A DNA stretch of 5,313 bases from NCBI RefSeq assembly GCF_937890665.1, contig NZ_CALADU010000208.1, forward strand, positions 1 to 5,313, written 5' to 3'. The notes beneath the pieces are model-generated. The model was not told the DNA's origin, ran no database searches, and saw only the letters and a program-made list of their open reading frames with translations. The stretch comes from an uncultured Subdoligranulum sp. (GTDB lineage Bacteria > Bacillota_A > Clostridia > Oscillospirales > Ruminococcaceae). The translations under genes and the position numbers were made by a program. Below, in pieces: positions 1-5,313 of this stretch (its first letter is position 1; each line of letters opens with the position of its first letter).

Positions 1-60
1 AGCACAGCCCTTGGAGAGGGGCTCTAATAACTACTACTCTATAATACAAGGAGATGTCCC

Positions 61-1023
61 ATGAAAAGACGTTGTTCCCCCTTGGTAGCTGCGGTACTGG
101 CCGCGGCCCTGCTGGCCGGGTGCGGCGCCGGAAGCTCCACCCAGAGTTCTGCTGCTAACTACGAGATGAGCAGTGATGCAGCAGCCGCACAGGAAGCCGG
201 CGGCGTGGAAAGCGCCTTGCTGCCCGAAGGTTCCGACGCCACGGCTGAAAGCGCCCAAAAAATCATCTACCGTGCCAATCTGGAGATGGAATCCACCGAC
301 TTTGACACTGCCCGCACCGCCTTGCTGGCTGCCGTAGACGAAAACGGCGCATGGTTGGAATACAGCCACCTCAGCGGCAGTGCCGAGGATCGGGACCGGT
401 ACGCTGACTACACCGTGCGCGTTCCGGTGGACAACTACTCCGCCTTCTTAACACAGGTCGGCGACGCAGGCAGCGTTTTGAGTCTGAACGAAAGCGCCGA
501 GAATGTGACCAGCAACTACATCGATCTGGAAGCCCGGCTCACCTCGCTGGAAAATCAACGGGACCGGCTCAACGAGTTGGCGGACAAGGCTGAAACCACC
601 GCCGATTTGTTGGAGATCGAAAGTCAACTTTCTGACGTGCAGTACCAGCTGGAAAGCTACACCCAGCAGATGCGTGCGCTGGAGGGGCAGGTCACCTACT
701 CCACCGTAGAGATCACCCTGCAGGAAGTGGCCACCTTAACCCCCACCGGCACCACCTTCGGGGAACGACTGGTGGATGCTTTCGGCGGCGGTTGGAACGG
801 CTTCGTTCTCTTTGTGCAAGGGCTGATCCTGACGCTGGTCTATCTGTGGCCGGTACTCCTTGTAATCGCTGTGGTGGTAGTCCTCCTCCTTCGCCGGGGA
901 CCGCGCCGTCCCACCGCTTCCAAAGGGCGTAAGGGATCCAAACCTCCCAAATCGGAACCTCCGACCTCCTACGGCATGACGCCGCCTGCTTCCTCTGACG
1001 AGGAGCCCAAACCCAAATATTGA
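61..1023 (+). CDS. DUF4349-family membrane-anchored lipoprotein
   Basis: The 320-residue product resembles DUF4349 proteins, whose molecular role is not established. Residues 1-21 form a lipoprotein signal peptide: basic MKRR, a hydrophobic stretch, then lipobox L-A-G-C with Cys21 as the lipidated residue. A low-complexity Ser/Ala/Glu linker (about 22-65) leads into the domain (about 66-225), which starts with the family-like segment KIIYRANLEMES. Residues about 155-210 are Glu/Gln/Leu-rich with heptad-like spacing and probably form a coiled coil. A strong transmembrane segment lies at about 248-277 and is followed by RRGPRRP and a Lys/Pro/Ser-rich tail, so the C-terminus should be cytoplasmic by the positive-inside rule. 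The protein would thus be held in the membrane at both ends, with the domain outside. The start is supported by AAGGAG at 48-53, 7 nt before the ATG. It converges on the PTS operon and probably has no functional link to it. The family call comes from recognition, not a search. Confidence 0.88.
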   Translation: MKRRCSPLVAAVLAAALLAGCGAGSSTQSSAANYEMSSDAAAAQEAGGVESALLPEGSDATAESAQKIIYRANLEMESTDFDTARTALLAAVDENGAWLEYSHLSGSAEDRDRYADYTVRVPVDNYSAFLTQVGDAGSVLSLNESAENVTSNYIDLEARLTSLENQRDRLNELADKAETTADLLEIESQLSDVQYQLESYTQQMRALEGQVTYSTVEITLQEVATLTPTGTTFGERLVDAFGGGWNGFVLFVQGLILTLVYLWPVLLVIAVVVVLLLRRGPRRPTASKGRKGSKPPKSEPPTSYGMTPPASSDEEPKPKY

Positions 1024-1028
1024 GATGC

Positions 1029-1071
1029 AACATAACAAGGCCCCCGCCAAAGGCGGGGGCCTTGTTATGTT
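1029..1071. terminator. Bidirectional intrinsic terminator between convergent genes
   Basis: A perfect 20-bp inverted repeat has arms at 1029-1048 and 1052-1071 and a 3-nt AAA loop. The inner stem is GC-rich (GGCCCCCGCC against GGCGGGGGCC). The outer arms are A-rich on the left (AACATAACAA) and T-rich on the right (TTGTTATGTT), so either strand gives a GC stem followed by a U-rich tract. It starts 5 nt after the TGA of the lipoprotein gene and 26 nt after the stop of the PTS gene on the other strand, so it should end both transcripts. Confidence 0.9.
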
Positions 1072-1097
1072 ATGAGAAAGCCATTAAAGAGAAGTCC

Positions 1098-2483
1098 TTA
1101 TTGTTTGGCCTGCATCCGTTTGCCCAGCAGGTAGGTGGCTACAAAGCCAAGAACGACCGCCACGATCATAACGACCAACGAAACCATCAAGTTGTAACTG
1201 GATCCGTTAGGATCAATGTAGGCGGGCAGGCTGATAAAGCCCGGCGTAGAAATGACATACTGGGTCATACCCAGCAAACCAGCTAACAGACCACCGATAC
1301 CACCGCCAATCATAGCGCCGATCAGCGGATAGGTTTTGGGGAACAACACACCATAGACGCCCGGTTCGGTAATGCCGCACAGCGCAGTGATTCCCGCCGA
1401 GACGCTGACAGATTTTTCCTCTACCGACTTAGCCAGCAGTGCCGCAGCCAGACAGGCACCGCCTACTGCCACGTTGGCGGGCGCCATGCCGATACAGATC
1501 AGCGGATCGGAATTCACCGCCGCCATGAGTGCAAAAACGACCGGATAGGTAGCATTGTTCATACCGAAGAAAACCATCAGCGGCGTAGTGATACCGATGA
1601 TCATGACGGCAAGGGGCGGCACAGCCTGATAGATGGCGTAAACGCCGTTGGCAAGCCAAGTTCCCAGCGTATTGCCAATGGGTCCCAACACGATCAACGT
1701 CACCGGTACCGTGATCAGCATGGTGATCAGCGGCACAAAAATCGTTTTGAGGAAAACCGGAGTATGCTTTTGCAGGAATTTGTAGACGACGCTCATGAAC
1801 AGCACACCCAAAATGACGGGGAACACCGTGGAGTTATAGGTGATCGTCTGGATGGGAATGCCAAAGAAGTCCAATCCTTCAGCTCCATTAATACTGGAGT
1901 ACAACAAAATTGCCCCCAAGAACGCGCCGAGGAAGCCGTTGGATTTGAGGCGGTTGGCCGCCGCAAATCCGATGAAGATGGGCAGGAAGTAGAAAGTAGC
2001 TTGGTTGATGGCATAGAACACTGTGTAGGTGCCGGATTCTGCCGAAACACCAAACACACTGGTCAGCAGCGACAGCACCGCACCGGTCAAACCACCAGCT
2101 ACCAGTACCGGAATCACCGGGCTGAAGGTGCCACCAATGAAGGAGAGGATCGCATTGGCTACATTGCCATGATCCTGTGCCAAATCCTTCGCTGCCGCTT
2201 CGGCATCTTCCACCGCGCCGCCGGCTTTTATGCCGTTGAATTTCTGAATTTCCGCATACAGATCGGGCACATCCTGCCCGATAACGATCTGATACTCACC
2301 GTTTTGGATGATGACGTTGAGCACGCCGGGCACACCTTTTACCCCATCGGTGTCAAATTTGGAGGCATCCCGCAATACCAGCCGCAGACGAGTCATGCAA
2401 TGCGTGGCACTGACGATATTCCCTTCGCCGCCGGCTTTTTCCACAATGCCTTGCGCCATGACTTGATAATTCTTTTTTGCCAT
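1098..2483 (-). CDS. PTS beta-glucoside-type transporter, EIIBC subunit
   Basis: This 461-residue Glc-family PTS permease would import a beta-glucoside and phosphorylate it on entry. The N-terminal EIIB domain (about 1-85) carries the phosphocysteine motif SATHCMTRLRL, with Cys29 as the phospho-acceptor. A linker rich in Ala, Glu and Asp (about 86-105) joins it to the EIIC domain (about 108-455), which has roughly ten hydrophobic segments and the hallmark GITEPGVYGV at 370-379. The BglP/BglF/AscF group is the closest match I recognise. Full-length BglP and BglF continue into a C-terminal EIIA domain, but this protein stops at GKRMQAKQ, so EIIA must act in trans. The chosen start (MAKKNYQ) fits the start of EIIB proteins and has GGGAGA upstream. 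A longer in-frame start 20 codons earlier lies inside the previous gene and adds no family-like sequence. The ATG overlaps the upstream TAA by one base. Exact substrate is not readable from sequence. Confidence 0.93.
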   Translation of the reverse strand: MAKKNYQVMAQGIVEKAGGEGNIVSATHCMTRLRLVLRDASKFDTDGVKGVPGVLNVIIQNGEYQIVIGQDVPDLYAEIQKFNGIKAGGAVEDAEAAAKDLAQDHGNVANAILSFIGGTFSPVIPVLVAGGLTGAVLSLLTSVFGVSAESGTYTVFYAINQATFYFLPIFIGFAAANRLKSNGFLGAFLGAILLYSSINGAEGLDFFGIPIQTITYNSTVFPVILGVLFMSVVYKFLQKHTPVFLKTIFVPLITMLITVPVTLIVLGPIGNTLGTWLANGVYAIYQAVPPLAVMIIGITTPLMVFFGMNNATYPVVFALMAAVNSDPLICIGMAPANVAVGGACLAAALLAKSVEEKSVSVSAGITALCGITEPGVYGVLFPKTYPLIGAMIGGGIGGLLAGLLGMTQYVISTPGFISLPAYIDPNGSSYNLMVSLVVMIVAVVLGFVATYLLGKRMQAKQ

Positions 2484-3955
2484 TATTTCAGCATCTCCCT
2501 TCCCCAGTCCTTTCCGTTGGAGCGAATCAGTTTCGAATACCAATAGAAGGAATCTTTGGGAATTCGCTTCATAGACAGTTCTTCCACACTCTTAGCAGCA
2601 TTCTGTTCCTCATCGGTGGTGTCAATATAGACCAAACCATACCGCTTGGCCATACCATTACCGGTGGAAAGCAAATCGGTGAAAGACCAAGGATTGTAAG
2701 CGATAACTTCGCATCCATCTTCAATGGCCAATCCCAACTGATAAATATGATTGCGCAAAAACTCGATGCGCTGTGCATCATGCACCTTGCCGTCAGCGTC
2801 CTTGCTCTCGTGGGCTCCGTACCCGTTCTCGGTGATCATCATGGGCAGGTGATAGTGGTCCCACAAATAGCGCATCATGTACCGCAGACAGACCGGATCA
2901 ATCTCCCAATCCCAGTCGGTGTACTCCACATAGGGGTTGCGGGTCAGCGCATAACGGCCCGGTTCCACCGGGAAAACCATCTGCCCCTTAATTCCGTTCT
3001 TATTCAAAAGATAATCCTGCTGTTTGGCATCATGAGGTGCAAACTTGGCCACATTGCTGCGGTAGCAGTTCACGGCGATAAAGTCGATCTTTGCGCTCTT
3101 CATCAGTTCCTCGTCACCGGGACGGATGTCGGGATCAATGTCATTTTCTTCCCAGTAACGTTTGAGGAAATTGCTGTATTCTCCGTACACGTCGGTGTCG
3201 ATCCACAGCTTTTCAGTAAATTCCTCCGCATTCATTGCGGCAATCTGATCTTCGGGACGGCAAGTTTCGGGATAGATGGGCACGCACCCCGGCACAGGGC
3301 CGATTTTGCCTCCCTCTACCATCTCGTGGCAGGCATTGACCGCTTTGGCATGGCAGAGGTTCATGATGTGGTTGATCTTCCACTGGTCACGGAACCAATC
3401 CTCACAGCCCTTGCTGACACCCAACCAATGACCGTAGCAGATCTGCATGTTCTGTTCATTGATGGCCAACCAGTATTTTACCCGGTCGCCGAAGTTCTCA
3501 AAGCAAACACGGCAATAATGGTCAAAAGCATCGATGATGGCACGGTTTTTCCAGCCGCCCAATTCCTCGTCTACCCACACCGGCATGTCATAATGGTAAA
3601 GCGTGACGATAGGGGTAATGTGGTGCGCCACCAGCTCATCGATCAAGGCATTATAAAAGGCGATGCCCTCGGGGTTCACTTTGCCGTCAGACTTCGGAAT
3701 GATACGGGACCAGGACAGTGAAAAGCGGTAGCTGGAAAATCCACACTCGGCCATAAGGGCCACATCTTCCTTGAAATGGTGATAGTGGTCCGCCGCATAG
3801 GTGTTATCCGCAAAAGGTTTCTTGGTTTTGGAGTTCAGGTCGATGATGGCCGGCGTGCGTCCGCCTTCTGCCACAGCACCCTCTACCTGCCAAGCCGCAC
3901 TGGAAGCACCCCACATAAAGCCTTCCGGGAACCGAGGGTTGTGATTATAGTACAT
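2483..3955 (-). CDS. 6-phospho-beta-glucosidase, glycoside hydrolase family 1
   Basis: This cytoplasmic 490-residue enzyme, of normal length for GH1, hydrolyses 6-phospho-beta-glucosides made by the PTS to glucose-6-phosphate plus the leaving group. The N-terminus FPEGFMWGASSAAWQVEGA is the GH1 signature. The acid/base is Glu167 in AINEQN and the nucleophile is Glu376 in ITENGYG. The phosphate-binding trio typical of 6-phospho enzymes is present as Ser430, Lys437 and Tyr439 (DLLSTGNGMAKRYG). Ser430 replaces the Glu that non-phosphorylated beta-glucosidases use to hold the sugar. Thr431 stands where 6-phospho-beta-galactosidases of the LacG type have Trp, which favours glucoside over galactoside. 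The start is fixed by AGGAGG 8 nt upstream; a longer frame reaching 4054 adds 33 residues without family character. It is the first gene of a two-gene operon with the EIIBC permease. Related genes are called bglA, bglH or ascB; I cannot choose among these names. Confidence 0.95.
   Translation of the reverse strand: MYYNHNPRFPEGFMWGASSAAWQVEGAVAEGGRTPAIIDLNSKTKKPFADNTYAADHYHHFKEDVALMAECGFSSYRFSLSWSRIIPKSDGKVNPEGIAFYNALIDELVAHHITPIVTLYHYDMPVWVDEELGGWKNRAIIDAFDHYCRVCFENFGDRVKYWLAINEQNMQICYGHWLGVSKGCEDWFRDQWKINHIMNLCHAKAVNACHEMVEGGKIGPVPGCVPIYPETCRPEDQIAAMNAEEFTEKLWIDTDVYGEYSNFLKRYWEENDIDPDIRPGDEELMKSAKIDFIAVNCYRSNVAKFAPHDAKQQDYLLNKNGIKGQMVFPVEPGRYALTRNPYVEYTDWDWEIDPVCLRYMMRYLWDHYHLPMMITENGYGAHESKDADGKVHDAQRIEFLRNHIYQLGLAIEDGCEVIAYNPWSFTDLLSTGNGMAKRYGLVYIDTTDEEQNAAKSVEELSMKRIPKDSFYWYSKLIRSNGKDWGREMLK
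2494..2500 (-). promoter_or_regulatory. Ribosome binding site of the EIIBC gene, inside the glycosidase gene
   Basis: The minus strand reads AGGGAGA about 10 nt before the ATG at 2483, within the last codons of the glycosidase gene. It is weaker and further from the start than the site of the first gene, which fits translation of the permease being helped by ribosomes finishing at the overlapping TAATG. Confidence 0.6.
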
Positions 3956-3963
3956 GGTACTTT

Positions 3964-3969
3964 CCTCCT
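3964..3969 (-). promoter_or_regulatory. Strong ribosome binding site of the glycosidase gene
   Basis: The minus strand reads AGGAGG, a full match to the anti-Shine-Dalgarno core, 8 nt before the ATG at 3955. It decides the start: the upstream in-frame ATG at 4054 would place 33 non-homologous residues ahead of the GH1 signature. Confidence 0.9.
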
Positions 3970-4061
3970 GATGACTGTTTGCCGCCCTTGCCGTCGCACT
4001 GAGCAGCCGTGTTTCGTGCGCACTTTGTTTTGCAGATTTATCATAACATACCACAAAACCA

Positions 4062-4090
4062 AAATGGGGTTCGCCATGCGAACCCCATTT
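4062..4090 (-). terminator. 13-bp perfect inverted repeat: terminator of the regulator gene, possible operator
   Basis: Arms at 4062-4074 and 4078-4090 are perfectly complementary around a 3-nt loop. On the minus strand the GC-rich stem (GGGGTTCGC / GCGAACCCC) is followed by ATTTTGGTTTT, a fair U-tract, about 65 nt after the TAG of the RpiR-type gene. It should therefore end that transcript and separate it from the glycosidase operon. The same element lies in the only intergenic region upstream of that operon. It could instead, or also, be a dimeric regulator's binding site. An AT-rich stretch just downstream (TATGTTATGATAAAT on the minus strand, about 4037-4051) could hold a -10 element, but I see no good -35 match. 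Confidence 0.7.
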
Positions 4091-4155
4091 GTACAGATTA
4101 CACGATTATGCCGTCCCATTTTTAGATAACTTCACGGTCGTTTTCGTCATATCTT

Positions 4156-5007
4156 CTATTTTTTCATTTTGTTTTTGTCAGATTCCTCTAAACGCGGTTC
4201 ATCAAACGGACCCACGGCCGTCCCCTGTTTTAAGTATTTTTGTACATAATAGCTGTATAAAATATCAAAAAAGTAGTTGGTACCGTACTGAGAATACACT
4301 GTCCGCGCATTGGCATTATCTTTTTCGCTGAGATAGATCACCCCATCGTACACCGACCAAAAGCGCCGGTCATGGTTGACCGTAATCAACACCTTATAGG
4401 CCTCGGTCTCCCGAATCATGGGTTCCATAACGGTGGCAAAATTGCCGGTGGCTGAAATAGTCATCAGCAGGTCGTTGGATGTCAGATCTTTTAGATACCC
4501 CGGCACATCTTGTGCATCGGTTACAATCAACACCAGTTTGCCCATGACCACCATGGACTGCTGGAATCCCCGAGCCGTCATACCGGAAAAATCCGAAGTA
4601 AACAGCACCACATTGCGGCTATCGTGAATCCGCTTAGCCAATTTATCCAGCACCGCCGTGGTCGCCAGACGGTTGATTTCCTGCATCATATCCGTCACCG
4701 AGTGGGACAGGTAACTTTTGTAATTGGGGCGGGCGCTGTATCCGATAAAATAGTTACAGTGACGTTTCCATTCCTCGGCAGCTGCTTTTAAGTCGGAGAA
4801 ATTATCAAACCCGATGGACTGGCAAAACCGGCGGATCCCTGAACGAGAGACATAACACGCCTCTGCCACATCGTAAATGTTCAGCTCTTTAAGCTGATCA
4901 AAATGGCACAAAAAGTACTGCGCCAACACGTAGTAAGGTTCCCCGGGTTCGCTTTCATTCATAACGGCCAGCAGCGCTGTCATCAAACTGAAGGCAGTGC
5001 TTTTCAT
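4156..5007 (-). CDS. RpiR-family (HTH-SIS) transcriptional regulator
   Basis: The 283-residue protein has the RpiR-family plan and usual length. The N-terminal helix-turn-helix domain (about 1-80) contains LNIYDVAEACYVSRSGIRRF followed by CQSIGFDNFSDLKAA, matching the conserved pattern in which the recognition helix leads into RFC..lGF..f.dLK. The C-terminal SIS domain (about 115-255) includes DLLMTISATGNF (about 179-190), the SIS Ser/Gly phosphosugar-binding segment. The first glycine-rich loop of SIS domains, usually GxGxS, is here FTSDFSG (136-142), so the ligand pocket is atypical. The last 20 or so residues are charged and probably disordered. The start has AAAGGAG 9 nt upstream. Lying just upstream of the GH1-EIIBC operon and on the same strand, it is the likely local regulator and may sense a phosphorylated beta-glucoside. 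Whether it represses or activates cannot be read from the sequence. I see no clear promoter in the 82-bp gap behind aspS. Confidence 0.9.
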   Translation of the reverse strand: MKSTAFSLMTALLAVMNESEPGEPYYVLAQYFLCHFDQLKELNIYDVAEACYVSRSGIRRFCQSIGFDNFSDLKAAAEEWKRHCNYFIGYSARPNYKSYLSHSVTDMMQEINRLATTAVLDKLAKRIHDSRNVVLFTSDFSGMTARGFQQSMVVMGKLVLIVTDAQDVPGYLKDLTSNDLLMTISATGNFATVMEPMIRETEAYKVLITVNHDRRFWSVYDGVIYLSEKDNANARTVYSQYGTNYFFDILYSYYVQKYLKQGTAVGPFDEPRLEESDKNKMKK

Positions 5008-5053
5008 CGATGTTTTCTCCTTTCACAGCAGCACAAAAGGCAGATTCAAAACA

Positions 5054-5080
5054 ACCCCTGCGCAGAATCTGCGTAGGGGT
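5054..5080 (-). terminator. Intrinsic terminator downstream of aspS
   Basis: Twelve-base arms at 5054-5065 and 5069-5080 pair around a 3-nt loop with one imperfect position, which is A-C on the minus-strand RNA. On the minus strand the stem ends in CAGGGGT and runs into TGTTTTG, a moderate U-tract. It begins 9 nt after the aspS stop codon. The imperfect stem and interrupted tract suggest that some readthrough into the regulator gene is possible. Confidence 0.75.
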
Positions 5081-5089
5081 CGTCAGGGA

Positions 5090-5313
5090 TTATTCTTTTT
5101 CCGGCAGAGTCAGCGCAATAGACAGGTCGGCGAGTTGTTTCTCGTCCACAATGTCGGGGGCGCCGCTCATGGGTTCACCGGCGTTCTGCACCTTCGGGAA
5201 GGCGATGACATCTCGGATGGAATCCCGCTTAAGCATCAGCATGACCATACGGTCCAAACCGTAGGCCATACCGCCGTGCGGCGGCGCGCCGTACTTGTAG
5301 GCATCCATCAGGA
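5090..5313 (-). CDS. aspS: Aspartyl-tRNA synthetase, C-terminal fragment (cut by window edge)
   Basis: Only the last 74 residues are in the window; the gene continues past the right edge, so the missing start reflects the cut and not a truncation. AspS is a cytoplasmic class II synthetase that charges tRNA-Asp with aspartate. The visible part carries the end of the catalytic core: [20 protein letters not shown], which includes class II motif 3 with the ATP-binding Arg of GLDR. It is followed by the bacterial AspS signature [20 protein letters not shown] and a typical tail, [17 protein letters not shown]. The fragment is too short to say whether the enzyme is discriminating or also charges tRNA-Asn. 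The gene ends with TAA and is followed by a hairpin terminator. It lies upstream of the RpiR-type gene on the same strand, but I infer no functional link. Confidence 0.96.
   Translation of the reverse strand, partial: LMDAYKYGAPPHGGMAYGLDRMVMLMLKRDSIRDVIAFPKVQNAGEPMSGAPDIVDEKQLADLSIALTLPEKE

Noticed and set aside
6..23. Possible hairpin AGCCC...GGGCT at the left edge, as terminator of a preceding gene
   Set aside because: The stem is only 5 bp with an 8-nt loop and no T-tract follows; no upstream gene is visible to judge it.
40..45. TATAAT, a perfect -10 match upstream of the lipoprotein gene
   Set aside because: A start site 6-7 nt downstream would fall inside the AAGGAG ribosome binding site, and no -35-like sequence lies 16-18 nt upstream within the window. 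The true promoter is probably further left.
1764..2546. Long open frame (260 codons) on the + strand
   Set aside because: It lies opposite the EIIBC gene, is rich in His and Gln without recognisable domains, and is explained as a shadow of the real coding frame.
2477..3721. Long open frame (414 codons) on the + strand
   Set aside because: It is antisense to the GH1 gene, whose catalytic motifs are intact; the + strand product shows no family features and no good ribosome binding site.
3956..4054. N-terminal extension of the glycosidase to an upstream ATG
   Set aside because: The extra 33 residues do not resemble GH1 proteins, and AGGAGG sits 8 nt before the internal ATG at 3955.
3956..4061. 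LicT/BglG-type antiterminator RNA site or catabolite-responsive element in the operon leader
   Set aside because: I found no convincing terminator overlapped by a RAT-like hairpin in the leader and no match to the cre consensus; the only strong hairpin precedes the AT-rich promoter-like stretch.

Overview
The window looks like chromosomal DNA from a low-to-moderate GC Gram-positive anaerobe. My best guess is a gut Clostridia member of the Oscillospiraceae/Ruminococcaceae type. The grounds are the strong AGGAGG-type ribosome binding sites, a DUF4349 lipoprotein with a Gram-positive lipobox, a Glc-family PTS operon with an RpiR-type regulator, and a bacterial-type AspS C-terminus. The taxonomic placement is inference; nothing in the sequence fixes genus or species.

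Layout. On the + strand, 61-1023 encodes a DUF4349 lipoprotein. It faces a minus-strand block across a perfect 20-bp inverted repeat (1029-1071), which acts as a shared bidirectional terminator. Reading the minus strand from the right edge, there are four genes. The C-terminal end of aspS comes first (5313-5090), followed by its own hairpin terminator (5054-5080). Next is an RpiR-family HTH-SIS regulator (5007-4156), then a 13-bp perfect inverted repeat (4062-4090). Then comes a GH1 6-phospho-beta-glucosidase (3955-2483), and last a PTS EIIBC permease (2483-1098). The stop of the glycosidase gene and the start of the permease gene share a base (TAATG), so those two genes are one translationally coupled operon.

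How the genes fit together. The EIIBC permease would import and phosphorylate a beta-glucoside such as cellobiose, salicin or arbutin. The GH1 enzyme would cleave the resulting 6-phospho-beta-glucoside to glucose-6-phosphate plus aglycone or glucose. The RpiR protein carries a phosphosugar-binding-type SIS domain and is the obvious candidate local regulator, perhaps sensing the phosphorylated sugar. The permease has no EIIA domain and no EIIA gene is visible, so phosphate must come from an EIIA encoded elsewhere.

The aspS fragment and the DUF4349 lipoprotein are probably unrelated neighbours. I see no RNA genes, mobile elements, CRISPR arrays or novel system here. This is an ordinary sugar-uptake locus with a few regulatory details worth checking. 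There is no gene-free stretch longer than about 200 bases.
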